From: Candidatus Aminicenantota bacterium
Lineage (GTDB): Bacteria; Acidobacteriota; Aminicenantia; Aminicenantales; UBA8522
Length of the DNA stretch: 6,614 bases
NCBI GenBank assembly: GCA_003524335.1
Contig: DQHV01000170.1
Location: forward strand, 2,165 to 8,778
Direction of reading: 5' to 3'
The stretch's first letter is position 1, and each line of letters begins with the position of its first letter. This document shows positions 1-5,990 of the stretch, piece after piece. A model generated the notes under the pieces. The model ran no database searches. It worked only from the letters and a program-made list of their open reading frames with translations, and had not been told where the DNA came from. The translations under genes were made by a program, and so were the position numbers.

Positions 1-638
1 AACATCCGGCGGGCTTCCCCGAGGCTGCTGGACAAAACGAGGGCGGCCCGGCGCTCTTCGGCGCTGAGGTAGGCGTTCCTGGAACTCATCGCCAGTCCAT
101 CCGGCTCCCGGATGATGGGCATCGCCCTGATTTCCATATCGGCGTTCAAGTCCTGCACCATTTTCTGGAGGATGACAACCTGCTGGGCGTCTTTCTGCCC
201 GAAGAAAGCATAATCCGGCCGGACGATGTTGAACAGCTTCAGGACGACCGTCGCCACCCCCCTGAAATGGCCCGGCCGCGAGCGGCCGCAGAGCTTGTCC
301 TGGAGCCCAGCGACCTCGACCGAGGTCCGGTATCCTTCCGGGTACATCTCCCGGTTCTCGGGGAGGAAAAGGATATCGACGCCTTCCTTTTCGAGCAGAG
401 CCGCATCCCGCTCCGGGTCCCTGGGGTATCGGCGGAAATCCTCTTGGGGACCGAACTGCAGTGGGTTGACAAAGATACTGACCACAGTCACATCAGCGCT
501 CTTTCGGCTCTCCCTTACCAGGCTCAGATGGCCTTCGTGCAGATACCCCATTGTCGGGACGAATCCGATGGTTTTTCCCTTCGCCCGCGCCTCAATGGCA
601 GAGGCCTTCATCCCGGCGATTGTGTTCACCGTCCTCAT
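1..638 (-). CDS. panC: Pantothenate synthetase (pantoate--beta-alanine ligase), 3' end cut off by the window
   Basis: This enzyme joins pantoate and beta-alanine using ATP, through a pantoyl-adenylate, to give pantothenate, the precursor of coenzyme A; it acts in the cytoplasm. I translated the minus strand by hand from ATG at 638 and the frame is open to base 1, giving 212 codons. The family is usually about 280 residues, so roughly the last 70 lie outside the window. Visible landmarks are the nucleotidyl-transferase motif [13 protein letters not shown] (residues 25-37, with H34 and H37), [17 protein letters not shown] (57-73), FFGQKDAQQ (145-153) and the KMSKS-like [12 protein letters not shown] (177-188). 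The start ATG shares four bases (ATGA) with the panB stop, so translation is probably coupled to panB. Nothing in the visible part looks broken. Identification is firm from the motifs and the panB neighbour. Confidence 0.97.
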   Translation of the reverse strand, partial: MRTVNTIAGMKASAIEARAKGKTIGFVPTMGYLHEGHLSLVRESRKSADVTVVSIFVNPLQFGPQEDFRRYPRDPERDAALLEKEGVDILFLPENREMYPEGYRTSVEVAGLQDKLCGRSRPGHFRGVATVVLKLFNIVRPDYAFFGQKDAQQVVILQKMVQDLNADMEIRAMPIIREPDGLAMSSRNAYLSAEERRAALVLSSSLGEARRM

Positions 639-1474
639 CTTTCGGCTCGCCTTTTCCGATGATAGGAATGTGTCTCGTCCGGAAAAACCCCTGTCCTGAC
701 TTCTTCGGCGTATGTCCTGACCGCCTGGCCGATGACCGTCTGCAGGTCCGCGTATCGCTTCACGAACTTCGGGTTGTACCCTGTTGAGTACCCCACCAGG
801 TCGTGAAAAACGAGGACCTGCCCGTCGCAGTGCGGCCCGGCGCCGATCCCGATGGTCGGAATCTTCAGCTTCGCGGTGACCCTTGCGGCCAGCTCTTGCG
901 GGATGCACTCCAGGATGACGGCGAAGACACCGGCGCGCTCCAGGTTCTGAGCATCAGCGCAGATTGTCCGGGCCTCCCCGGTTTCCTTTCCTCTGACCTT
1001 GAACTGGCCCAGGTGGTGGATGGACTGGGGCGTCAACCCGACATGCCCCATGACCGGGATCTCGGCTTCGACCATGGCCTCGATGAGCCTCAGCCTCTTC
1101 TTCGAGGCGCCCTCGATCTTGATCCCCTTGGCGCCGGCTTCCTTGAGAAACCGGGAGGCATTGGCAATGGTCAGCTCCTCGGTCTGGTGGAAGGAAAAAT
1201 ATGGCATATCGCCGATGACCAGGGCCCGGCGCACCGCCCTCGTGACGGCCTTAGTGTGATGGATCATCTCATCCATGGTCACGGGAATGGTGTTCTTGTA
1301 GCCCAGCACGACCATGCCCAGGGAATCGCCCACCAAGACAATGTCGACGCCGGCCTCATCCAGGATCAGGGCGGTGGGATAATCGTAGGCCGTCAACGCA
1401 ACGATCTTTTCCCCCCGCGCTTTCTTCTTCAGAAGATGCGGTATGGTCACCGCTCGGTCCGTTGGGTCAGACAT
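635..1474 (-). CDS. panB: 3-methyl-2-oxobutanoate hydroxymethyltransferase (ketopantoate hydroxymethyltransferase)
   Basis: The enzyme transfers a hydroxymethyl group from 5,10-methylenetetrahydrofolate to alpha-ketoisovalerate, giving ketopantoate, the first committed step of pantothenate synthesis. The 279-residue product is close to the usual family length (about 265-280) and is a complete TIM-barrel protein. Likely Mg2+ ligands are D50 in VGDSLG, D89 in IGDMPY and E121 in IKIEGA, matching the Asp-Asp-Glu set known for the family. E189 in ILECIP fits the catalytic acid/base, and [15 protein letters not shown] is the conserved C-terminal barrel motif. The start at 1474 is supported by a Shine-Dalgarno-like GGAGAAAGGA at 1481-1490. 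The stop overlaps the panC start by four bases. The ketopantoate reductase gene panE is not in the window. A possible promoter and a leader hairpin lie just upstream. Confidence 0.97.
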   Translation of the reverse strand: MSDPTDRAVTIPHLLKKKARGEKIVALTAYDYPTALILDEAGVDIVLVGDSLGMVVLGYKNTIPVTMDEMIHHTKAVTRAVRRALVIGDMPYFSFHQTEELTIANASRFLKEAGAKGIKIEGASKKRLRLIEAMVEAEIPVMGHVGLTPQSIHHLGQFKVRGKETGEARTICADAQNLERAGVFAVILECIPQELAARVTAKLKIPTIGIGAGPHCDGQVLVFHDLVGYSTGYNPKFVKRYADLQTVIGQAVRTYAEEVRTGVFPDETHSYHRKRRAER

Positions 1475-1480
1475 GTTCGT

Positions 1481-1513
1481 TCCTTTCTCCCCATCCCGCC
1501 TCGACCGCGGGAT
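1481..1513 (-). promoter_or_regulatory. panB leader hairpin next to its Shine-Dalgarno sequence
   Basis: In the 75-base gap before panB the minus strand carries a perfect 7-bp inverted repeat, ATCCCGC and GCGGGAT, separated by a 7-base loop (1493-1513). Two bases later comes the Shine-Dalgarno-like GGAGAAAGGA at 1481-1490. No T-run follows the stem on either strand, so it is not an intrinsic terminator. Its position would let it influence ribosome access or mRNA stability; that role is inference. Confidence 0.35.
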
Positions 1514-1542
1514 TGAGGTAAAGTCATACTCTCACATGTTCC

Positions 1543-1548
1543 ATTATA
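1543..1548 (-). promoter_or_regulatory. Possible -10 element (TATAAT) for panBC
   Basis: A perfect TATAAT consensus hexamer is read on the minus strand immediately after the kinase stop codon (stop at 1550-1552) and ahead of panB. The region about 17 bases further upstream, inside the end of the kinase gene, does not contain a good TTGACA-like hexamer. A promoter here would allow panBC to be expressed apart from the kinase gene, but the match could be chance in a locally AT-rich patch. Confidence 0.3.
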
Positions 1549-1549
1549 T

Positions 1550-2221
1550 CTATTTTTTCCGGGAATCCCTATGAGCATAGCTCTCCGGCACATAGTACAG
1601 GGGCCCCTTTTTTACCTGGCCGGCCTTGGCGGCGATATCGGCGATCTCCTCTTCCTTCGTCAGGTCAAGCTCGTCGGCCTTGACGACGAGCAGGGGCGCG
1701 GCCTGATAGTTGAAGAAAAAATAGTCGAACGCCTCGACCAGGTCTCCCAGGTACTTTTCCGAGATGCTCTTTTCCACGGAGTTGCCGTCCCTGGCGATCC
1801 GCTTGAGCAGCGTGGGATGGGAAATCTGGAGATAGATAACCAGGTCAGGCCGGGGAAGCCTCTCTGTCAGGATTCCGTAGATCCGATCATAGACGACCAG
1901 CTCATCATCGCTGAGCGTCTGATAGGCATAAATCTTGTCTTTCTCGAAGAGGTAATCGCAGATCACTCTCTCTTCAAACAGGTCCCGCTGGGAGAGCTTG
2001 AGCTGCTGGTGGTAGCGGTTGATTAGGAAGACAAGCTGGGTTAGGAACGAAGCTCCCTCCTTCTCATCGTAAAATTCCTTCAGGTAGGGATTATCCGGCC
2101 GGTCGAGGACGACTCGGCCGCCGACGAGCGAGGCCAGGACCTGGGCCAGCTTCGTTTTTTGAGATTTCGGCACACCTTCTATCGCGATATGCTGAAACGG
2201 AAGGTCGGCCTTGATCATCAT
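1550..2221 (-). CDS. Deoxynucleoside kinase family protein with altered P-loop
   Basis: The 223-residue protein matches bacterial deoxynucleoside kinases (dGK/dAK-like), which phosphorylate deoxynucleosides at the 5' position for nucleotide salvage. Family features in order are an N-terminal P-loop region (IEGVPKSQKT, 14-23), the substrate-site segment DRPDNPYLKEFY (40-51), the long helix with QLVFLINRYHQQ, ERVICDYLFEKDKIYA (84-99), LPRPDLVIYLQ, the R-rich lid around RIARDGNSVEKSI, and FFFNYQAAPLLVV. Two oddities are visible. The P-loop reads GVPKSQKT where GxxxxGK(S/T) is normal, with Gln21 in place of the second Gly. Asp40 also stands where the family usually has the catalytic Glu. Fold and length are otherwise intact. 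No clear Shine-Dalgarno precedes the start; the only in-frame choices are the adjacent ATG-ATG codons, and a stop lies 30 bases upstream. The family is often seen near pantothenate or folate genes, as here. Which nucleoside it uses, and whether it is active, cannot be told. Confidence 0.85.
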   Translation of the reverse strand: MMIKADLPFQHIAIEGVPKSQKTKLAQVLASLVGGRVVLDRPDNPYLKEFYDEKEGASFLTQLVFLINRYHQQLKLSQRDLFEERVICDYLFEKDKIYAYQTLSDDELVVYDRIYGILTERLPRPDLVIYLQISHPTLLKRIARDGNSVEKSISEKYLGDLVEAFDYFFFNYQAAPLLVVKADELDLTKEEEIADIAAKAGQVKKGPLYYVPESYAHRDSRKK

Positions 2222-2279
2222 ATGAGGCCGGGATCCAGCCGGCAGATCAATTCATAACCGATTACGGGGGATGAGTCAA

Positions 2280-2486
2280 TCACCCCGCCTTCTTCGGCTC
2301 CTCGACCGGGATGATGATCCAGGCGATCAGGTAGAAGATCACCATCGGGATGATCGCGGTAACCAGGGAGATGGCGACAAAGACCAGCCGGATCAGGGTC
2401 ACATCGATTTCGAAATAATCCCCCAGGCCCCCGCAGACCCCGCCGAGCATCTTCCGTAATGGCGAGCGGTAAAGTCTCTTTTCCAT
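2280..2486 (-). CDS. Single-domain PspC family membrane protein
   Basis: This 68-residue protein is almost entirely one PspC domain, the domain named after phage-shock protein C. It starts with a short basic stretch (KRLYRSPLRK), then the diagnostic GGVCGGLGDYFEIDVTLIRLVFV (15-37) and a hydrophobic segment at about 34-59 (ending in FYLIAWIIIP) long enough to cross the membrane, followed by a short charged tail. PspC proteins in enterobacteria help sense envelope stress together with PspA and PspB. Many bacteria carry stand-alone mini-PspC proteins like this one with no known role, and no pspA or pspB is visible here. The start is set by a perfect AGGAGG at 2493-2498, six bases before ATG. It lies 58 bases ahead of the kinase gene on the same strand and could be cotranscribed with it. 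Confidence 0.92.
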   Translation of the reverse strand: MEKRLYRSPLRKMLGGVCGGLGDYFEIDVTLIRLVFVAISLVTAIIPMVIFYLIAWIIIPVEEPKKAG

Positions 2487-2503
2487 GACCGTCCTCCTAT
2501 CTT

Positions 2504-2533
2504 ATTCTACGTCTTAGCCATAAAATTGTTCAA
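2504..2533 (-). promoter_or_regulatory. Weak candidate sigma-70 promoter before the PspC gene
   Basis: On the minus strand TTGAAC (2528-2533) and TAGAAT (2504-2509) are separated by 18 bases, resembling -35 and -10 hexamers. A start site about seven bases after the -10 would fall at the edge of the AGGAGG ribosome-binding site, giving a leader of only about ten bases, which weakens the call. The location between the oxidoreductase module and the pspC gene is a sensible place for a promoter. Confidence 0.25.
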
Positions 2534-2545
2534 CTTGCCCAAGGA

Positions 2546-2559
2546 GCACCATATGGTGC
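2546..2559. repeat. Perfect 14-bp palindrome, possible operator
   Basis: GCACCATATGGTGC is identical to its own reverse complement. It sits in the 105-base gap between the E1-like gene (stop at 2592) and the PspC gene (start at 2486), about 12 bases upstream of a possible -35 element. Its size and symmetry fit a binding site for a dimeric regulator. As RNA it would form only a short 5-bp stem with a 4-base loop and no T-run follows, so it is a poor terminator. The operator role is inferred from position and symmetry alone. Confidence 0.35.
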
Positions 2560-2591
2560 CGACTTCAAGCGCGCCCGGGGCCGGAAAAATC

Positions 2592-3317
2592 TTAAGCCCT
2601 GGAGCAGACGGGGCAGGCCGGGTCCTTTTCAACGCTGATGATCTCGAAGGAAAGGCTGGCGCCGTCGTAAATCAAGAGCCGACCTTGAAGAGAGGGATTC
2701 TGGCCAAGGGTCCATTTCACGACCTCGCCGGCCTGAATCAGCCCGATGGCCCCTGGCGTCACACCCCAGACCGGAACCCGGTCTGGTTTGAAGGCGCCGG
2801 GACGCAACAGGCAGGCTAAGCAGGCGGTCTGAGGGGGATGGAAGAACCCGGCATACCCCTGCCAGCCTTGAACGGCGCCATAGACATAGGGGATGCCCCG
2901 GAGAACGGATTCCTGGTTGAGGATGAACCGGGGTTCCAGGCTATCCAGTCCGTCCACGATGACCTGACATCCCGCGATGATCTCGGCAGCATTCCGGGAA
3001 TCCAGGTAAGCGTTGTGCCGGACAATGGCAACGGACGGGTTTAGAGCGCCGATCCGACGGCTTGCTTCTTCGACCTTAAGGAGGCCGAGGGAGGATTCAG
3101 AATAGAGCATTTGCCGGTTGAGGTCGGAGAGCTCAACCCTGTCCCCGTCGCAGAGATGGAGCCGGCCGATTCCCGCTGCGGCCAGATAGAGGGCCGACGC
3201 GGAGCCGAGACCTCCCAGGCCGACGACAAGCACGTTCGCCTGCTTGAGCTTCTCCTGGTTCCAGCCGGGGATGAGCACCTGCCGGCTGTAGCGTTCTTTT
3301 TCCTTGTCCGAAAGCAT
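2592..3317 (-). CDS. MoeB/ThiF-family E1-like adenylyltransferase
   Basis: Enzymes of this family adenylate the C-terminal glycine of a small beta-grasp protein (MoaD or ThiS) using ATP, readying it for sulfur transfer. The 241-residue protein shows the whole single-domain pattern: N-terminal YSRQVLIPGW (10-19), the nucleotide-binding GLGGLGS (33-39), DGDRVELSDLNRQ (57-69), the conserved Lys81, Asp122 of VDGLDSLEPRF as likely Mg2+ ligand, and VTPGAIGLIQAGEVVKW (186-202). Two CxxC pairs (C166/C169 and C235/C238) should bind the structural zinc. It has no C-terminal rhodanese domain. The gene follows the MoaD-like gene by 10 bases, so that protein is its most likely partner and molybdo/tungstopterin synthesis its likely pathway; ThiF for thiamine is less likely because no thiamine genes are near. 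The likely Shine-Dalgarno GGGAGG (3332-3337) lies within a hairpin at the end of the preceding gene, with a rather long 14-base spacing. Confidence 0.92.
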   Translation of the reverse strand: MLSDKEKERYSRQVLIPGWNQEKLKQANVLVVGLGGLGSASALYLAAAGIGRLHLCDGDRVELSDLNRQMLYSESSLGLLKVEEASRRIGALNPSVAIVRHNAYLDSRNAAEIIAGCQVIVDGLDSLEPRFILNQESVLRGIPYVYGAVQGWQGYAGFFHPPQTACLACLLRPGAFKPDRVPVWGVTPGAIGLIQAGEVVKWTLGQNPSLQGRLLIYDGASLSFEIISVEKDPACPVCSRA

Positions 3318-3327
3318 GTCCGGCCTG

Positions 3328-3567
3328 CTATCCTCCCGATACGGGAGGCTGAAGCGTGATGATATCCCCTTCCGAAGGGGTATAGTCGAGCCTCTTCAGT
3401 TGGCCGTCTTTGAAAGCGAAGGCGACAAACGCCGGGCTGATGCCGATTCCAATCAGGATGTCGCTCAGAGGTTTGCCCGCTTCCGTTTCTACTCGCCGGG
3501 TGAAATGATCGACATCCGGCTGGAGCTTGGACCTCAGCTCACCGCCGGCCTTGAGATAGATGACCAT
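3328..3567 (-). CDS. MoaD/ThiS-family sulfur-carrier protein
   Basis: This is a 79-residue ubiquitin-like (beta-grasp) protein. In the MoaD family, the C-terminal glycine is adenylated by the E1 partner and turned into a thiocarboxylate that supplies sulfur for the dithiolene of the pterin cofactor. The C-terminal part, PSEGDIITLQPPVSGG, is the MoaD hallmark, and the protein ends exactly at Gly78-Gly79, so no trimming is needed. The length is typical (about 75-90). GGGGAGAGGA about eight bases before the ATG is a good ribosome-binding site. It stands between the AOR gene (26 bases upstream) and the E1-like gene (10 bases downstream), which suggests a sulfur carrier dedicated to the oxidoreductase cofactor. 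No MoaE (the large synthase subunit) is in the window, so MoaE must come from elsewhere or the protein serves another sulfur transfer. Confidence 0.92.
   Translation of the reverse strand: MVIYLKAGGELRSKLQPDVDHFTRRVETEAGKPLSDILIGIGISPAFVAFAFKDGQLKRLDYTPSEGDIITLQPPVSGG
3332..3348 (-). promoter_or_regulatory. Hairpin at the moaD-like 3' end enclosing the next gene's Shine-Dalgarno
   Basis: On the minus strand CCTCCCG-TAT-CGGGAGG forms a perfect 7-bp, GC-rich stem with a 3-base loop. It is made from the codons of the final PPVSGG residues of the MoaD-like protein. Its 3' arm contains GGGAGG, the best Shine-Dalgarno candidate for the E1-like gene that starts at 3317. No T-run follows, so it is not a terminator. 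A ribosome finishing the moaD-like gene would melt the stem, which would couple translation of the two partner proteins; this is inference from position. Confidence 0.45.
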
Positions 3568-3593
3568 TTGGCTGTCCTCTCCCCGGCCTTCGG

Positions 3594-5513
3594 CTAGAAG
3601 GCCTTGGGCTTGTATTTCTCTCCCCGCACGGGCGGTATCCCTCCCGGAATCGGTTCTCCCAGGAAACCGAGCTTCTCCAGGTTATCGGCGGCATAGTCGA
3701 TTCCGAGGTCTTGGAGGAGCTCCCGGGTCGGGTTCCCCTTCTTATCCCAGCCTCGCGCGGCATAGTACTCGTCCAGCATCTGGTCGATTTGGGCCAGGCT
3801 CAGTCCCTTGCCCTTCCCCGGTCCGCTGGGGATCTTGTCTTCCCAAGCGCGGGCGGGCGGATAATCAAAAGCGCGGCCGTTGTCGCGGTTGCGTTCCATA
3901 TAATGACAGCGGTTGAGGTTCCAAATCATCTCGGACGTCCGCAAGGCCTGGTCGACGCTGATTCCCCAGCCGGTGATATGATTCAGCGATTCGACGATCT
4001 CCTCGGGCGTGATATCGAGCTCTCCCCAGAAAAGACGGCAGATGCACCAGGTATCGAAGAGGGGCCGGATGTGCTGGAGATAGACGACGATCTTGGCTCG
4101 GCCCTCGACCCGCTCTCTTCCCTCGGCCATGTCGACCGTGATCGTCCAGGAGCGGTTATGATGGGCACCGATGTCGGCGGTCATGTAGGACAGGAGCATT
4201 CCCGGCGCCCAGCGGCCGTCATAGCCGGACATCTCCTGACCCTTGACCTGCATGGCGAACTTCTCCGAGCCTCGACCGATCTTGGCCGCTGCCCGTTTTG
4301 TGCCCCCGGCAAACCAGTCCCCTACGCCCCGCCTGTGGGCCACCATATCGAGAAAGTGCTCGACGTCATCGACCGAGCCCCATTTCAGGGTATGGCCTTC
4401 GAGGTCTTGCTCCTTGATCAAACCCCTCTGGAAGCACTCCATGGCAAAGGCGATAACCCCTCCCCCGGACATGGAGTCCAGGCCCAGGTTGTCGAGGAGC
4501 CAATTGATGTAGGCCACATGGTTGATGTCCTTCATGCCCAGGTTGGAGCCGCAGAGAGAGCCGGTCTCGTACTCGGGCCCTTCCAGATGGACCTCCGGCT
4601 TGCCGGGGATTACGGCTTTGGTGTACTTGCCGCAGTTCATCCAGCAGCCGAAGCAGGCCTTATCGGTGATCAGGCATTTCTCGACAAGCTGGTCTCCGTC
4701 GATCTTATCGATGTCCTCATAAAAGGTCGTCTGGAAATTGTAGGCCGGAATGACGGCGTTGGCGTTCGACCACTGGATGAAGAAGGCCGTGCCGTATTTC
4801 TGCCAGGGGACCATGTTGGGGTGCTTCTGAGTCCGGAGGATGATTCCCGTCACCTGCTTCTCCAGGGAATCCAGGTCCTTGACCTGAATGGACTTGTTGC
4901 CGCGCACGGCAATTGCCTTTAGCTTCTTTGATCCCATGACCGCGCCCTGGCCGGTCCGGCCGGCCTGGCGGCCGAAGTCGTGGGTGATGCAGGAAAAGAG
5001 GATTCCGTTTTCGCCGGCAGGGCCGATGGTGGCGATCTCGAAGTCCTCGCCGAGGTCATCTTTGAGCTTTTTCTCGCAGTCGAGGGATTTCAGGCCCCAG
5101 TAGCCGGAAGCATCCCGCAGTTCAATGGTTTCGTTGTCTATGAAGAGGTACACAGGCTTGGGAGAAACGCCCTCGAAAATGATCAGGTCATAGCCGGCGA
5201 ACTTGAGGGTGGGGCCGAGATGCCCTCCCATATTGGAGTCTCCAGGGCCGTTGGTCAAGGGCGAGACAGAGCCGAATTCCACCTTGGAGCCGGCGGGGAT
5301 ATAGCAGCCGCTCATGATGCCGGCGTTGACGATAAAGATATTTTTCGGTCCGAGGGGGTCGGCGTCCCGAGGGACTTCATCATACAGAATCTTCGCTGTG
5401 ATCCCCCTTCCGCCGTGCCAGCGGCGGTAGAGCACCTCGTCGGTGGGAAGGCGCCGGATATCGCCCGTGTTCAGGTTGATCCGCAGAGTGGTTCCAGCCA
5501 AGCCGTTGGCCAT
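3594..5513 (-). CDS. Aldehyde:ferredoxin oxidoreductase family catalytic subunit (tungsten or molybdenum)
   Basis: The 639-residue protein is a full-length AOR-family enzyme; characterised members oxidise aldehydes to carboxylic acids (or the reverse) at a bis-pyranopterin tungsten centre and pass electrons to a [4Fe-4S] cluster. The N-terminal domain shows GGRGITAKILYDEVP (34-48), the pterin-phosphate region, and SPLTNGPGDSNMGGHLGPTLKFAGYD (84-109). The cluster ligands are C287, C290 and C294 in CFGCWMNC and most likely C492 in DTWCICRLF, by alignment with the usual DxxxxC; an extra Cys490 sits two residues before it. LEGPEYETGSL (310-320), NLGLDSMSGGG (342-352) and the His pair 451-452 fit conserved active-site and pterin-binding segments. 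It starts one base after the ferredoxin stop (TGA-G-ATG), with AAGGAA inside the ferredoxin gene as ribosome-binding site, so the two are translated together. Pairing with a four-cluster ferredoxin resembles AorAB of Aromatoleum and YdhY/YdhV of E. coli. Benzoyl-CoA reductase BamB is a related alternative, but no other Bam gene is visible. Substrate and metal cannot be read from sequence. Confidence 0.93.
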   Translation of the reverse strand: MANGLAGTTLRINLNTGDIRRLPTDEVLYRRWHGGRGITAKILYDEVPRDADPLGPKNIFIVNAGIMSGCYIPAGSKVEFGSVSPLTNGPGDSNMGGHLGPTLKFAGYDLIIFEGVSPKPVYLFIDNETIELRDASGYWGLKSLDCEKKLKDDLGEDFEIATIGPAGENGILFSCITHDFGRQAGRTGQGAVMGSKKLKAIAVRGNKSIQVKDLDSLEKQVTGIILRTQKHPNMVPWQKYGTAFFIQWSNANAVIPAYNFQTTFYEDIDKIDGDQLVEKCLITDKACFGCWMNCGKYTKAVIPGKPEVHLEGPEYETGSLCGSNLGMKDINHVAYINWLLDNLGLDSMSGGGVIAFAMECFQRGLIKEQDLEGHTLKWGSVDDVEHFLDMVAHRRGVGDWFAGGTKRAAAKIGRGSEKFAMQVKGQEMSGYDGRWAPGMLLSYMTADIGAHHNRSWTITVDMAEGRERVEGRAKIVVYLQHIRPLFDTWCICRLFWGELDITPEEIVESLNHITGWGISVDQALRTSEMIWNLNRCHYMERNRDNGRAFDYPPARAWEDKIPSGPGKGKGLSLAQIDQMLDEYYAARGWDKKGNPTRELLQDLGIDYAADNLEKLGFLGEPIPGGIPPVRGEKYKPKAF

Positions 5514-5514
5514 C

Positions 5515-5931
5515 TCAAGCTTCCTTGGCTTCCTGGGAAGCTGCTCTTTCCCACTTCACCAGGGCTCCGGTATTGCAGAGTTCCGTGCACAGCATGCAAA
5601 AATCGCAGATGATGACGAAATCATGATCGGGATGCCGGAAAACGACCCCGACAGGACATGCGGGAACGCACTCGCCGCAATTTGTGCACTTGTCTTTATC
5701 AACGATGTAGGCCCCGGAAGCGACGCGGCTTATCGCCCCTTCCGGGCAGACCTCCTCGCATTTCCCGCACTGCGTGCAAACGAAGGGCCGGTACTTGCCG
5801 GGGTCCGGGAATTTCGCTTCGACACGGAGAGCCGCTTTCTTGGGGTTGATTTCGCGGAAATGCTCGATGGTGCAAATCTGGAGACAGAGGCGGCAGCCCG
5901 TGCACTTGTCCCTGTTGACTTTAATCCTCAT
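5515..5931 (-). CDS. Polyferredoxin with four [4Fe-4S] cluster motifs, AOR electron-transfer subunit
   Basis: The protein has 16 cysteines in four CxxCxxCxxxC motifs: 10-13-16-20, 52-55-58-62, 82-85-88-92 and 109-112-115-119. It is therefore expected to hold four [4Fe-4S] clusters in a chain, as in the DMSO-reductase-type and AorA/YdhY iron-sulfur subunits. There is no signal peptide, so it is probably cytoplasmic. I chose ATG at 5931 (138 residues, MRIKVNRDKCTGC) because GAGGAGG at 5937-5943 precedes it by five bases and the cluster domain begins at once. A longer reading from GTG at 6012 would add 27 residues without family character and overlap mobB. The gene is one base ahead of the AOR gene, so it most likely carries electrons to or from that enzyme. 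The first and fourth motifs are not followed by proline, unlike a standard bacterial ferredoxin. Confidence 0.93.
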   Translation of the reverse strand: MRIKVNRDKCTGCRLCLQICTIEHFREINPKKAALRVEAKFPDPGKYRPFVCTQCGKCEEVCPEGAISRVASGAYIVDKDKCTNCGECVPACPVGVVFRHPDHDFVIICDFCMLCTELCNTGALVKWERAASQEAKEA

Positions 5932-5990
5932 GATCGCCTCCTCAGTCTGCCATCCGGCCCGGGGTCCAGAGAATGACCAAGCCTCTTCAT
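5928..5990 (-). CDS. Possible 20-codon leader/coupling ORF between mobB and the ferredoxin gene
   Basis: A short open frame starts at ATG 5990-5988, which shares ATGA with the mobB stop, and ends at a TGA (5928-5930) that shares ATGA with the ferredoxin start. AAGGAG at 6000-6005 lies nine bases before its ATG, so it has its own plausible ribosome-binding site. The 20-residue product is basic (begins MKRLGHSLDP, ends RLRRRS) and resembles nothing I recognise. Its likely value, if real, is to carry ribosomes from mobB to the ferredoxin start across the 55-base gap. It could also be a chance frame in a short spacer. Confidence 0.35.
   Translation of the reverse strand: MKRLGHSLDPGPDGRLRRRS

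Noticed and set aside
803..1516. 237-codon open frame on the plus strand
   Set aside because: It is antisense to panB, which has its full set of catalytic residues; the plus-strand product has the Asp/Gly/Leu-rich look of a shadow frame.
2222..2279. Small inverted repeat GCCGG/CCGGC just before the kinase start
   Set aside because: Only 5 bp of stem around a BamHI-like palindrome, common by chance in this base composition, and no T-run or clear ribosome-binding site is linked to it.
2560..2591. GC-rich patch after the E1-like stop as a possible terminator
   Set aside because: The CCGGCCCCGGGCGCGC stretch has small self-complementary parts but no stable stem followed by a T-run on the minus strand.
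3711..4922. 403-codon open frame on the plus strand
   Set aside because: It lies wholly antisense to the AOR gene, whose motifs are unmistakable. It shows no domain I recognise and is explained by the GC-rich codon pattern of the gene beneath.
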